This document shows positions 1 through 9,554 of a DNA stretch of 64,000 nt, piece by piece. Numbering within the stretch: position 1 is the first letter of the stretch; the number at the start of each line of letters is the position of its first letter. Both the position numbers and the translations under genes were made by a program. The notes below the pieces were generated by a model. It was given only the letters and a program-made list of their open reading frames with translations, was not told where the DNA came from and made no database searches. Where the stretch lies: contig NZ_CALFXI010000002.1 in the NCBI RefSeq assembly GCF_937958065.1, positions 124,001 through 188,000 of the forward strand, read 5' to 3'. The DNA is from an uncultured Steroidobacter sp. GTDB lineage: Bacteria; Pseudomonadota; Gammaproteobacteria; Steroidobacterales; Steroidobacteraceae.

Positions 1-582
1 CGTTTCGCCGGTAAAGCCGGGCAGCGCTTCGACGTTGGCGGTTTTTCGCACCAGCCCATAGAGCCCGAAACTCAATGCCAGCGCGATCGACACATACGGC
101 GGTTTGCCCGCCGCCCAGGTCAGATACAGCACGCCGGCGGCCGCAATCGCCACGGAGAGCCATTGCAGACGGTTGAGCCGCTCGCGAAAGCACACCACGC
201 CGAGCGCCACGTTGAGCAGCGGGCCGATGAAATAGCCGAGGCTGATTTCCACCACGTGAGCAGTGGCGATGCCCCACATGAAAATGAACCAATTGATGGC
301 GATGAACGTCGCCGACGCGCACAAGCGCAGGCGCACTTGCGGATTTGCGAGCGCATTCCACATCTGGCTGGTGTCGCTGCGCGCCGCCAGCCAGCCGAAG
401 CCGACCAGGCAGCCCCACAACATGCGATGGGCAGTGATCTGCAGCACCGGCACGGCCTGCAGCAGTTTCATATATAAGGGCATCAGCCCCCAGATCAGGA
501 AGGCGGAGACAGCGGCGCAGAGGCCGCGGCCGTCGATGCTTTGAGCGGCGGAAACAGCCACGGGCTGTGCGGGAGCGTTCAT
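1..582 (-). CDS. rarD: EamA-family transporter RarD (partial, 3' end outside window)
   Basis: Inner-membrane drug/metabolite transporter of the EamA/RarD family; the substrate is not known with certainty. The 194 residues present give alternating hydrophobic helices and the RarD landmarks: FLIWGLMPLYMK near residue 28, HRMLWG, NWFIFMW, EISLGYFIGPLLN, and FGLYGLVRKT near the cut end. These follow the E. coli RarD order closely. The start is the ATG at 582. The family is about 300 residues, so roughly the last third lies beyond the left edge. No partner gene is visible. Identity is confident from motif order; function is by family only. Confidence 0.9.
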   Translation of the reverse strand, partial: MNAPAQPVAVSAAQSIDGRGLCAAVSAFLIWGLMPLYMKLLQAVPVLQITAHRMLWGCLVGFGWLAARSDTSQMWNALANPQVRLRLCASATFIAINWFIFMWGIATAHVVEISLGYFIGPLLNVALGVVCFRERLNRLQWLSVAIAAAGVLYLTWAAGKPPYVSIALALSFGLYGLVRKTANVEALPGFTGET

Positions 583-712
583 GGACGGGGGACAGTCAGC
601 AGGGCGGCAATGATAGTGCAGGACGCACCGGCGTGTCGGTCTTTCTGAAGTTGCGCGAGCAGCGCTGGCGCGAGAAGCTTCCGATCCGCCATCCATTCAA
701 GTTGTCATCGCC

Positions 713-1324
713 ATGTCCGTGCTCGATCTTTCACGCCGCCTGCTGGCGCTGTCACAGACCGGTCTGCATTTTTCGAACGAAGAATACGACCGCGAGCGGT
801 ATCGCGAGATGGCGCAGATCGCCGGCGAGCTGCTGGCGCTCGAATCGGAGCTGACGCCGGATGAGGTGCGTGCCACCTGGATGGTCGAAGAGGGTTACTC
901 GACACCGAAGGTCGACGTGCGTGGCGCGGTGTTTCGCGGCGATCAGGTGCTGCTGGTCAAGGAGCGCGTCGATGGCAAGTGGACCTTGCCCGGCGGCTGG
1001 GCCGATGTGAACGACACGCCGTCGCATGCGGTCGAAAAAGAGATCGAGCAGGAGTCGGGATTCACGGCGCGGGCCGTCAAGCTGGCCGCGGTCATGGACC
1101 GCAACAAGCACAATTATCCGAAGTTTCTGTTCCACATCTGGAAACTGTTCTTCATCTGCGAGATCACTGGCGGCGATTTCCGCACCAGCTACGAAACCAC
1201 CGATGTGAAGTTTTTTCCGATTGCCGAGCTGCCGGAGCTCTCGACCGGCCGCACCACGGTGGCGCAGATCGAGTGCGCGTACCGGCATCATCTGGATCGT
1301 TCGCTGCCCACCGAGTTCGATTGA
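713..1324 (+). CDS. NUDIX hydrolase with N-terminal helical domain
   Basis: Probable nucleoside-diphosphate-linked pyrophosphatase, 203 residues. Residues 1-60 form a helical domain of the kind that precedes the catalytic domain in the ADP-ribose/CDP-choline pyrophosphatase-like NUDIX group. The catalytic box lies at about 94-117 (GWADVNDTPSHAVEKE, then QESGF). It is slightly non-canonical: Asp replaces the first Glu and Lys replaces the Arg of the REUXEE core. Both substitutions look tolerated in this subgroup, so I expect an active enzyme. The gene stands alone, diverging from rarD and convergent with tamB. The exact substrate cannot be read from sequence. Confidence 0.9.
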   Translation: MSVLDLSRRLLALSQTGLHFSNEEYDRERYREMAQIAGELLALESELTPDEVRATWMVEEGYSTPKVDVRGAVFRGDQVLLVKERVDGKWTLPGGWADVNDTPSHAVEKEIEQESGFTARAVKLAAVMDRNKHNYPKFLFHIWKLFFICEITGGDFRTSYETTDVKFFPIAELPELSTGRTTVAQIECAYRHHLDRSLPTEFD

Positions 1325-1379
1325 GGTGCATCGGCCGCCGGCCGGTCGCGACCCTAAGAGCGCTGCTGTACTCAGCGCA

Positions 1380-4300
1380 TCACTGTTCGATCGTATATTC
1401 CAGATCCGCGCTCTGGTTCTCGCCGGCCTCGGTCTTGAACACCCATTTGTCGCTGATCGTGTAGCGCAGCTTCAGGGTGTTGATCGACTCTGTCAGCGAG
1501 ATGCCGTAGCTGATGAACAACCGGGGCGAGAGGAACTTGCCGAGCACGAGCGCCGTATTCGCCGTGCCGTCGCTGCCCAGCGAGCTTTCGACGCCGACTT
1601 CCTCCAGGCCCAGGCGACGGCCGATCTGCGAGGCGAGCAGGCCACCGCCCTGCATGGTCAAGGTATCGCGAGCCGAAGTCACCGCGGCGGTATCGCTGCG
1701 AGTCATCGAATCGGGCGCCTTGCCGGTCAATAGATAAGTGACGATCTGGGTCTGTGGCATGGTCGGATCGGAGAAGAACGACAGCCGCGGCTGTTGCAAC
1801 GTGCCGCGCACGTTCAGGCCCACGGTCACGGTTTCGATCTTGCGGCGGGCTTCGATATCCAAGCCCGGGTCGTCGAGCGGTGAGGCTTCGAACAGCAGCT
1901 CGCCTTTGTTGATCTCCAGCTTCTGGCCGTAGGCTTCGTAACGTCCGTCGACGACGCTGAGCTCGCCGCGACCGATCGGAATCTCGCCCGTGACCACGGT
2001 CGTGCCCACGCCGCCCGTGAGCCTGCCTTGCAAGCCGAATGCGTCGACGCGCACGTCATCGCCGATCGTGACTTTGACTTCACTGCGAACGACGGTGCGA
2101 CCGGCGCGCTCCGCTTCGGTCTCGTGAATATAACGAGCATCGTCGGAGGCGCGTACGGCGCCGGAAATCTGGTTGGGCTGCACCCGTGCGCTCGGAATGA
2201 GCACGTCGCCGGCGACATTGATCTGGTTGCCATCGATGGCGAAACGCAGGTCGGGGGATGCGATCACGCGATACTCGGGCAGATCGGCGACGAGCAGATT
2301 GCTGCCTCGCAGGTGCAGGTCGCCTCGCGACGTTCCTCCGCTCCAGGTGAATCTTCCGTCCGCTTCCAGCTCGCCGTCGCCGGCGCGACCGGTGCCGCGG
2401 AAATCCAGGCCATTGCTCGCCAGATCGGCGACCACGTCCAGATTGCGTAACGCGAAGTTCACCCGATACGAATCCAGCTCGCCGTTCGCCAGCTCGATGC
2501 GGCCGTTGACCTCGGGCTCGGCGAGCGTGCCACGAACGGTTGCATTCGCGGTCAGCAGGCCAGCGGCATTGTCTACTTCGGAGAACAGCAGCGGCAGAAT
2601 GTTCGCATCCGCCGCGCGTGCGCGCATGTCGCCGGTCAGCGGCAGATGCATCAGGTCGTTGCTCTCGTTTCGTTCCAGATGCGCGTTGGCGAACAGATAG
2701 GTGTCGGTGAACGCCTGCACACCGAACGAGAAATCGATGCGTTCCGGTTTGGCGGTGGCGGCGAGACCGCCCGTGCCGAGGTTCAACGTTTCAGGCTCGC
2801 CGCCTTGCGGGCGATAGATGATGGCGGCGTCGATGATGCGCATGCCGGCTTCGCCTTGCCACGGCTGATTTGGCGCGCCAAACGCATGCACCCGGCCTTC
2901 GATGCGCCCGCCGTACTCCGCTTCTTCACCCGCGGGCGGCAGCAGCAGCGCCAACGGAATCTCATAGCCGGATACCGTGCCTTCCCACGAGCCGGCACGT
3001 TGCCACTTGCCGCTGGCGCAGATGCGACCGGCGCCGGCAATCAAACAGAAGTTGTCGAGCCGGGCCTGGTCGCTCGACGCCATGATCGTCGCCGGCTCGG
3101 CAATCGACAGCTTGTCGTCGGCTTTGCCGGTCACGAGCTTCGTGGTCGTGACCGTCGCGTTCCAGACCTTTTGATCGTAAGTGCCAGTGATCTGCATTTC
3201 CGCAGTTGGCGGAGTGTCGCGAGGCGTGGCGGCGGCCCCGGTGACATTCATGTCGATGCGATGATCGAGCGCCGTCCCTTGGCCGCTGAGCTGCAGGGTC
3301 TCGACGATCGGGGTGCCAGCGCCGAGTCGGCGGGCGGATGCGACCAGTCGCGATGGCGACTGACCGCTTGCATCGATGTCGCCGTTGATGGTGAGTTCAC
3401 CGGCCTGCCATTGCTCATAGCGAATCTCGTTCGCGCTCAGCTCGCCAGTGATATGCACCGATTTCAGCGGTCCGCTGGCCCTGCCGCTGGAGACAATCCT
3501 GCCTTTGGCTTGCGGCAGCAGCCGATCCAGCGATGGCGCGTCCAGGGACCAGGTCGCTTCGATGGTTTCTTTCCAGATGCCATCCAGTGACAGGCGTGCA
3601 TCGGCCAGGCCGACGCTGGCATTTCTCACCGTCCAGCCACGACGATCTCTTTGTACGTAGCCGCGGCCGCGGAGCGGTTCTCCCCGCAATGTGCCGCGCA
3701 GCTCGCTCACGTCCGCAATGAACGCGGCTTTCTTGTCGAAGCCTTCGCCGGAGGCATTGGCCGTCAGGTTCACGCTGCCGGGGAAATCCTTGAACAGTCC
3801 GGCCGGATTTACATTTGTCGCCTGGGTCGAGAGCCGCCACGCGCGCGGCTGCGCGAACTGCAGCTGGCCGGTGCCGGTCAGCGATCCTTCCAATGCATTC
3901 ACCGAATAGCTCGTGACAGTGATCTGTTCTTTCGAGATCACGCCGGTCGCCGAGCCGGCACCGGACGGAATGTTCGGTCCGGCCAGGCTCGTCGTGACGG
4001 CAAAGTCATACGGCAACGGCCCGCGCAGCGTGCCGTCACCATTGGAGCTCGTGACGATCGCTTTGCCTCGCAGCGGCCACTGCAAGCTTTGCCATTGCGC
4101 GGACAGGTCGAGCGTGGGTGTCGAACCGCCAAAGATCAGCTTGCCTTCCGCTTGCAGCGCCGCTGGCGAGTCCTGCAGCTTGATATCGGAGTCGGTGAGG
4201 AACAGCGTGCGATCGGCATAGCGGCCGCGTGCATCGACCAGCAGTTCCCGCTCGTCGATCTCCGGGACGCCCACTATCCCTTTGGCATGCACGCCTTGCG

Positions 4301-5147
4301 GGTCTAGCTCGACGTCCAGCGCGATGTTTCGAAGCGACAGCGGCGGATTGCTCAACCAGGGATCGAGCAGGAACTGCGCGGAGGTCACTTTCCCTGCGAT
4401 CTTCCAGCTGTGCTCCGGGCGCGTCAGGACGGCGGAGGCGATGACTGCGCTGGGCCCGAGCATTTCGCCCTTGAGATTCAGGACATCGATGGTGCCATCG
4501 ACCGCGGCCTTCAAATCCAGGTCGACATTCGGCAGATGCAGCTGGCCGCTGGCGTTGCCTTCCAGGCCCATGGGCAAGTCCACCGCTGCCGCTGCGCGCA
4601 GCAGCACGTCGCCGGTCGCATCGAACAGATCGGAATCCACGGCGAAGTCTCTGGCCCGCAGCCGCGTCGAAGTGATGGTCACGCGGCCGCGAACCGTTTT
4701 CGCATCGACGGCTGTGCCGTTCATGTGCACATAGCGTACGTTCTTGAGCTCGACGTTATGCGCGTCGACACGCAGGAAGGACGGCAGGAAGCGTGGCGGC
4801 TTGGTGCTCGGTGGCATGTCCACGTCGTGCAGCTCTACCAGCGACTCCCGGGCAGTCACCGATCCGGCCCGCAACGTCTGAATCAACAACCCGCGAAACT
4901 GCGGGTCGATGACGATGTCGTTCACCAGAACGTGGACGCGTGGATGATTCAGCTCGAAGCGGGCGACGCGCAGCGGTCCGGACAACGTGCCCGACACGCC
5001 TTCGATCTTCACGTTGAAGCGCTCCAGTCGCCACAGCTGAGCTGCGATGATCTGCAGGCCCGCTTCCGAATACATCAGCACGCCGACGGCCGCCACCGGT
5101 ACCAGCAGGATGATCGCGACGATGATCAGGATGAGGCGCGTGCGCAT
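1380..5147 (-). CDS. tamB: Translocation and assembly module subunit TamB
   Basis: Large inner-membrane-anchored periplasmic protein that works with TamA in outer-membrane protein assembly and/or phospholipid movement to the outer membrane. It has about 1255 residues, the usual size. One N-terminal membrane segment (about residues 4-26) is followed by a long beta-rich repetitive region. The C-terminal TamB/DUF490 domain follows (GRGELSVVDGRYEAYGQKL, then a final barrel-like stretch ending LEYTIEQ). The start is taken as the ATG at 5147, which overlaps the tamA stop by one base (TGATG), indicating translational coupling. A TTG three bases upstream is a less likely start. Confidence 0.95.
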   Translation of the reverse strand: MRTRLILIIVAIILLVPVAAVGVLMYSEAGLQIIAAQLWRLERFNVKIEGVSGTLSGPLRVARFELNHPRVHVLVNDIVIDPQFRGLLIQTLRAGSVTARESLVELHDVDMPPSTKPPRFLPSFLRVDAHNVELKNVRYVHMNGTAVDAKTVRGRVTITSTRLRARDFAVDSDLFDATGDVLLRAAAAVDLPMGLEGNASGQLHLPNVDLDLKAAVDGTIDVLNLKGEMLGPSAVIASAVLTRPEHSWKIAGKVTSAQFLLDPWLSNPPLSLRNIALDVELDPQGVHAKGIVGVPEIDERELLVDARGRYADRTLFLTDSDIKLQDSPAALQAEGKLIFGGSTPTLDLSAQWQSLQWPLRGKAIVTSSNGDGTLRGPLPYDFAVTTSLAGPNIPSGAGSATGVISKEQITVTSYSVNALEGSLTGTGQLQFAQPRAWRLSTQATNVNPAGLFKDFPGSVNLTANASGEGFDKKAAFIADVSELRGTLRGEPLRGRGYVQRDRRGWTVRNASVGLADARLSLDGIWKETIEATWSLDAPSLDRLLPQAKGRIVSSGRASGPLKSVHITGELSANEIRYEQWQAGELTINGDIDASGQSPSRLVASARRLGAGTPIVETLQLSGQGTALDHRIDMNVTGAAATPRDTPPTAEMQITGTYDQKVWNATVTTTKLVTGKADDKLSIAEPATIMASSDQARLDNFCLIAGAGRICASGKWQRAGSWEGTVSGYEIPLALLLPPAGEEAEYGGRIEGRVHAFGAPNQPWQGEAGMRIIDAAIIYRPQGGEPETLNLGTGGLAATAKPERIDFSFGVQAFTDTYLFANAHLERNESNDLMHLPLTGDMRARAADANILPLLFSEVDNAAGLLTANATVRGTLAEPEVNGRIELANGELDSYRVNFALRNLDVVADLASNGLDFRGTGRAGDGELEADGRFTWSGGTSRGDLHLRGSNLLVADLPEYRVIASPDLRFAIDGNQINVAGDVLIPSARVQPNQISGAVRASDDARYIHETEAERAGRTVVRSEVKVTIGDDVRVDAFGLQGRLTGGVGTTVVTGEIPIGRGELSVVDGRYEAYGQKLEINKGELLFEASPLDDPGLDIEARRKIETVTVGLNVRGTLQQPRLSFFSDPTMPQTQIVTYLLTGKAPDSMTRSDTAAVTSARDTLTMQGGGLLASQIGRRLGLEEVGVESSLGSDGTANTALVLGKFLSPRLFISYGISLTESINTLKLRYTISDKWVFKTEAGENQSADLEYTIEQ

Positions 5148-6862
5148 CAAAACTGGGTCGCGATGTAAAGATGAACACGCGGGCTGCGTCCCGACTCGGA
5201 CAAGGCCTGCGCCACGTCGATGCCGAAGCTGGCGACGGCGATGTTGTAGCGCACGCCCAGGCCGGTCGAGTACTGCAGATCCGGCGCGCTGAAATCGTCG
5301 AAGGCGTTGCCGATGTCATAGAACGCCGCGACGCCGAAGTTGCGCGGCAGATCGCGAACGACTTCGACTGTGCCGGTCACCAGATTGCGTCCGCCGACGC
5401 CGTTCGGTGACAGCTCGTTGAGGGCGAAGCCGCGCACGCTGTTCTCACCGCCGGCGAAGAAACGTTGCGAGGTCGGCAGATCGGAGGTGGCGGCGATGCG
5501 GCTGATGCCGAGCTCGCTGCGTAAATGCAGATGCCACAGCTCGGTCATGTCGAAGATGCGCTCGCCCTTCAGGCGCAGCTGCAAGAACGAGGCGTCCGAG
5601 CCCAACGTTTCGGGCGAGCCGCGCAATTCGGCCGAGAAGAAGTAAGGACGCTTGCGCCCGCCGATGATATAGCTCGGCAGCGTCGAGAAAGCGATGCTGG
5701 GCACGATATAGAGATTGGTGGTCGAGCCGATGCCTCTTTCGATGCTCTCTTCTTCCGCCACAGCAACTCTCAGCACCCGCTGCCAGCGGCCCAGCACCTG
5801 CGTGAGGCCGGCGCTGACTTCGGCTCGTCTGGAACGCGTATCGCCGCGCTCTTCGTCACGCAGCGTGCCGGTGAACTCCAGTTTCTCCAGCGCGATGTCC
5901 ATGACCGGCACGATGTATCGACCGGTTAGATCGGTGACGATGGACGAGCCGAGCAGCTCGAGCTTGAACTTGTGCCCGTCCTCGTTGACGCGGCGATTGT
6001 CCCAGGTGAACTTGCCGCGCGCCTTGGTGTCGGTGCCGTAGCCGATGGCGGCTGCGTAACGATGTTTTCTGCTCGGCTCCGCTGTCACCGTGATCGGAAC
6101 GGTGCGCGTCTCGGGATCGGGATCGCCGCTCTCGATGTCGACCACCGAGAAATATTGTGTGTCGTCCAGCACGTACTGCGTTCTGAGCAGCGTGTCGAGG
6201 GTGTACGGATCGCCGGGATGCATGCGCAACAGGCGGCGCATGGCTTCGTCGGTGATCACATCCTGGGCGATGTTGATGTCTCCGAACAAATAGCGCTCGC
6301 CCGTGTCGGCCTCCAGGTCCACATTGGCGCGCCGCTCGACCCGGTCGATCACCAGATCATGTCTGGTGAGCCTGGCATCGAGATAACCTTCGTTCTTGGC
6401 GACGCGCACCAGGTTGCCTTTGACGCGCTCGTAAGTGCCGTGGTTCAGGCGCAGGCCGGGCTTGATCTCCTGCTCATCGAGCAGCTCGCGGATCGCCCGA
6501 TCGTTCGCGCCGGGGCCGGTCACGTCGATGTTCACTTCGGACAGGCGCACCGGGCGGCCGGGCTGGATGTGAATGGTCACGTTCCAGACGTCGCCGTCCT
6601 GTTTCACTTCGTAAGTGATCTCCGGCTCGTAGAAGCCGAGAGGCTCGAGGGCTTGCCGCGTCTCGGCGACGATGCGCCGTTGCAAGCGGCTCATCACTTC
6701 GGGAGTCACGTCGTCGCGATCGGCGTAACGGGTGAGACTCAGGAAGGCGCGGACGTTGGTCTGGATCGCGTCGCTGACTTCGGGGATGGCGATCTCGATC
6801 TTGGCATCGGCGTGCCATGGCAACAGCAATGCCGTCGCCAGCACTCCCGCCATCGCACGCAT
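5147..6862 (-). CDS. tamA: Translocation and assembly module outer-membrane protein TamA
   Basis: Omp85-family outer-membrane barrel, partner of TamB. From the ATG at 6862 it is 571 residues, close to E. coli TamA. A signal peptide covers about residues 1-20 (MAGVLATALLLPWHADA). Three POTRA domains span about 25-270. A 16-strand barrel follows, with the family signature FFAGGENSVRGFALNELSP and a C-terminal strand ending in Phe (HLYIATQF). The frame stays open further upstream, but those residues are antisense-like and overlap the previous gene, so the short start is preferred; a GTG at 6874 is the alternative. Same strand as nudC and the NRDE gene, 31 bases after the latter. Confidence 0.94.
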   Translation of the reverse strand: MRAMAGVLATALLLPWHADAKIEIAIPEVSDAIQTNVRAFLSLTRYADRDDVTPEVMSRLQRRIVAETRQALEPLGFYEPEITYEVKQDGDVWNVTIHIQPGRPVRLSEVNIDVTGPGANDRAIRELLDEQEIKPGLRLNHGTYERVKGNLVRVAKNEGYLDARLTRHDLVIDRVERRANVDLEADTGERYLFGDINIAQDVITDEAMRRLLRMHPGDPYTLDTLLRTQYVLDDTQYFSVVDIESGDPDPETRTVPITVTAEPSRKHRYAAAIGYGTDTKARGKFTWDNRRVNEDGHKFKLELLGSSIVTDLTGRYIVPVMDIALEKLEFTGTLRDEERGDTRSRRAEVSAGLTQVLGRWQRVLRVAVAEEESIERGIGSTTNLYIVPSIAFSTLPSYIIGGRKRPYFFSAELRGSPETLGSDASFLQLRLKGERIFDMTELWHLHLRSELGISRIAATSDLPTSQRFFAGGENSVRGFALNELSPNGVGGRNLVTGTVEVVRDLPRNFGVAAFYDIGNAFDDFSAPDLQYSTGLGVRYNIAVASFGIDVAQALSESGRSPRVHLYIATQF

Positions 6863-6893
6863 CCTCGCTGTCACGAGAGCGCCGTCCGGCTGG

Positions 6894-7739
6894 CTATTCC
6901 GGCGAGGAATCGAACGAAGTATCGGCCGCCACGGTCTCGTCGGGATCCTCGGCTTCGAACCACACCTCGGGCACCTCGGCGCTGGTGAACTCGAACCGCG
7001 AGTTGCCGCTCTGGATGCCGGCGGCATCGAAGCGACGTTCCTGCAGGATGGTGCGACCGGTGCGCTCCACCAGCAGCACGCTGGAGCAGCGCGTGCCGTA
7101 GCGCTCGTTCACGATGAATGGCGCGGACACGACGCGCTCCCAGTCCTCCGGCAACCCCGTCGACGGCAGGTCGGGGCCATTGGCTTGCTCGCGATCCCCG
7201 AGCATGGTGAACAGATCTTCGGGCGAGACTTCCGGTTGCGACAACAATGCGTTGAAGCGCTCGCGCGTGCGCGCCAGCTTGGGCCACGGCGTATCGAGCA
7301 GATGATTGCTCAACCCGTACACGCCCGGTGCCAGCGCCGTGGGATTCGGGCCGCGGTTGGAGAAGTAATAGAGCGCGCGGGTACCGCCGACCAGCAGGTT
7401 GAAACCCGAGTAGCGGGGCGCGGCGCCGCGCAGGTCGTCCAGGAATTCCTTCGGGGAGGTCGCCCCCGTGAGGAAGCGCGGAATCAGCTGGCCGCGGGAG
7501 GGCGCGTTTTCCACCGGCGCCTGCAGATCGCGATAGTTCGTCACGACCCCAAACCGCCCCGAGCGGGCCACGCCGAGCCAGGTGCCGCCCGCTTTCAAGT
7601 CCCGCCCGCCGAGAATGCGCGGGTCGTCCTGCCACCAGTTCAACGGCGCGGCCGGACGGTCATGAAACTCGTCGCGGTTGCCGGCGAGGATCAAGCGGTA
7701 ACGAGGGTGGTGTTTCCAAGCGAGGACGAGCAGGCACAT
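6894..7739 (-). CDS. NRDE family protein (TANGO2-like)
   Basis: NRDE/TANGO2-family protein of 281 residues. Eukaryotic TANGO2 has been linked to lipid/CoA or heme handling, but the bacterial role is unsettled. It begins MCLLVLAWKHHPRYRL, with the conserved Cys at position 2 and the diagnostic Asn-Arg-Asp-Glu at 21-24. GGRDLKAGGTWLGV and NYRD follow, and the family block YGLSNHLLDTPWPK lies mid-protein. The open frame extends about 78 codons upstream, but that part has no family similarity and runs towards nudC. It lies 80 bases after nudC and 31 bases before tamA, so it is probably co-transcribed with both. Confidence 0.92.
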   Translation of the reverse strand: MCLLVLAWKHHPRYRLILAGNRDEFHDRPAAPLNWWQDDPRILGGRDLKAGGTWLGVARSGRFGVVTNYRDLQAPVENAPSRGQLIPRFLTGATSPKEFLDDLRGAAPRYSGFNLLVGGTRALYYFSNRGPNPTALAPGVYGLSNHLLDTPWPKLARTRERFNALLSQPEVSPEDLFTMLGDREQANGPDLPSTGLPEDWERVVSAPFIVNERYGTRCSSVLLVERTGRTILQERRFDAAGIQSGNSRFEFTSAEVPEVWFEAEDPDETVAADTSFDSSPE

Positions 7740-7819
7740 GGCGAGGATTGTAGTGCAGCAGTTCCAACCGTGGATGAACACGCACTGAAAATAGGCGCGG
7801 GAGTTGCGCCTGTCGACGG

Positions 7820-8773
7820 TCAGCGTCGAGGTACTTGCCACATCCGCACGCCCGGCTCCTCGCGCAGCGGGCGCTTGGCGCCGGAGTCGTACCAGTCCTC
7901 GACCAGCCGGAAGGAGATCGAATGCGTGATCGGCAGCGCGACCGCCCCGCCGGCGATCTCTTCGCGCGTCCACCAGCGTACGTCCTCTAACTCGTCATCG
8001 ACTCGCGAGATATCCGTGCTACGGGCGTATGCCGTGAATCCCAGCATGAGCGACGACGGGAACGGCCAGGGCTGCGACGAATGGTAGTCCACCGCGCCCA
8101 CGTCCACGCCGGTTTCCTCGTGCACCTCACGCACCACCGCGTCTTCGAGGCTTTCGCCCGGTTCGACGAAGCCGGCGATCGTCGAATAGCGACCCGCCGG
8201 CCAGCTCGCCTGACGGCCGAGCAAGGCGCGTTCGCCGTCCGTGACCAGCACGATGACGGCCGGGTCGATGCGCGGAAATTGCTGCGAACGGCAGGCTTCG
8301 TTACTGCATCTGAGCACATGGCCGCCATCGACCGCCTCGGTCGGCGAGCCGCACCGACCGCAGAAGCGGTGGGTCTCGCGCCAGTGGATCATCGCCCGCG
8401 CATACGCCAGTAAGCCCGCCTCTTCGGGCGGCAGCGCGCCGGCGAGCATGCGCAGATCCTGAAAGTCCACGCTCGGATCGTCCAGCTGCGGGCGTTCGCC
8501 CGACAGGCCGACAGCAAAAACGGAGTGGCCGCGAAACTCGCCCAGGAGCACGTAATCGCTGGCTTCGGTCACGCCGAGTGCCTGCATCCCAGTGACGAAA
8601 TGGGCGGCCACCAGATCGCCTCGTCGAACGATGAAGTTGCGCGTCTGCCAGACCGGCACGAACCACGTCATCGGGTCGGCCAGTGCGGCCCGTACATGCG
8701 CCTCGTCCTTGCGACGGTGCGAGGCACGTTCCAGGTAGGGCCCGGCGAGTGTGTTTGGCGAGCGCGATGGCAT
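7820..8773 (-). CDS. nudC: NAD(+) diphosphatase (NADH pyrophosphatase) NudC
   Basis: Cleaves NAD(H) to NMN(H) and AMP; in other bacteria it also removes NAD caps from RNA. It has 317 residues. The order is typical: N-terminal domain, a four-Cys zinc ribbon (C138, C141, C156, C161), and the NUDIX box at about 201-223 (GFVEPGESLEDAVVREVHEE). The NudC-specific SQPWPFPS sits at 233-240 and distinguishes this family from other NUDIX enzymes. The start is the ATG at 8773. First gene of the nudC - NRDE - tamA - tamB run. Confidence 0.96.
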   Translation of the reverse strand: MPSRSPNTLAGPYLERASHRRKDEAHVRAALADPMTWFVPVWQTRNFIVRRGDLVAAHFVTGMQALGVTEASDYVLLGEFRGHSVFAVGLSGERPQLDDPSVDFQDLRMLAGALPPEEAGLLAYARAMIHWRETHRFCGRCGSPTEAVDGGHVLRCSNEACRSQQFPRIDPAVIVLVTDGERALLGRQASWPAGRYSTIAGFVEPGESLEDAVVREVHEETGVDVGAVDYHSSQPWPFPSSLMLGFTAYARSTDISRVDDELEDVRWWTREEIAGGAVALPITHSISFRLVEDWYDSGAKRPLREEPGVRMWQVPRR

Positions 8774-8796
8774 GCCGCCAGTTTATCAGCCACGTG

Positions 8797-9387
8797 TTAC
8801 GGGGCGTGAACTGGAACACGGCTGTGTAGGGTCGCGCCGTGGCTGCGTGCCTGCTTCAGTCTGCATGTCGGACACGTGTGCCTGCACAGGTTGAACTTGT
8901 CGCGCAGGTAATAGCTGTCGCAGTGTCGACAACGGACGGCGCGCAGGTCGCCGCTGCAGTTCAGTAGGCGAAGCAAGAACCACGCGTGCTCGAACGAAAT
9001 GGTCTGCGCATTGAGCAGCTGCTGGTGGGTTTCGTAGGCGTCGCAGAACAGTCGGCCGTACTCGACTGTGTCGATGTCAGTCGGCCCTTCCCGTTGCGCA
9101 TGTAACAGACCGAACGCCGCGAAGGCGCTTGCGAGCAGTGACGACTCGAACTGCGCGCGCGTATTCCGTACGAAGAACGTGACCTGCCGTGGTGATTTAC
9201 CGCGGCGTCGACGCACGGGCGCTTCGCTCAGCTCGTGTGCATAGGATCGGTAGAGGCGGCGGATGCGGTCGTCGGTGAGGCCGGTGCATTCGCGAATCGT
9301 GCACGTGCGCGCTTCGTGACGAATCATGCGGAGTGCCAGTTCCTGACGATGGCGCTCGTGTCGATACGACTCGTTGCTGATGTCCAT
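8797..9387 (-). CDS. FlhC-like transcriptional activator
   Basis: FlhC-family zinc-binding regulator, 196 residues (E. coli FlhC is 192). Residues 14-60 hold the FlhC helix-turn-helix-like segment (LALRMIRHEARTCTIRECTG, then LTDDRIRRLY). The C-terminus has a zinc motif of two Cys-x2-Cys pairs (C153/C156 and C172/C175), matching FlhC spacing. The start is fixed by a good ribosome site (AAGGAG) just before the ATG at 9387. It diverges from a gene encoding FlhD-like segments, which supports the assignment. No flagellar genes occur in the window. FlhCD-type activators also control conjugative elements (SetCD, AcaCD), so a mobile-element or non-flagellar role is as likely. Confidence 0.82.
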   Translation of the reverse strand: MDISNESYRHERHRQELALRMIRHEARTCTIRECTGLTDDRIRRLYRSYAHELSEAPVRRRRGKSPRQVTFFVRNTRAQFESSLLASAFAAFGLLHAQREGPTDIDTVEYGRLFCDAYETHQQLLNAQTISFEHAWFLLRLLNCSGDLRAVRCRHCDSYYLRDKFNLCRHTCPTCRLKQARSHGATLHSRVPVHAP

Positions 9388-9495
9388 GCGAACTCCTTGT
9401 TCCCTGATCCATCCATGGTTGTTGACTTGTCTGCGGTTCGACGCGATTTGTTTGCATCGATCGCGACCAAACGGCGCGCATAGTGTGCTCCGCCA

Positions 9496-9524
9496 TTGAC
9501 GTTCCCGTAAAGCCCCGATTAAAT
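9496..9524 (+). promoter_or_regulatory. Sigma70-type promoter for the FlhD-like gene
   Basis: TTGACG at 9496-9501 and TTAAAT at 9519-9524 are separated by 17 bases. This is a near-consensus housekeeping promoter, with a predicted start about 25 bases before the ATG at 9555. It lies in the 167-base divergent region shared with the FlhC-like gene. Confidence 0.55.
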
Positions 9525-9554
9525 CGCGGGCCCCATTCACTCGCAGGAAGCGAC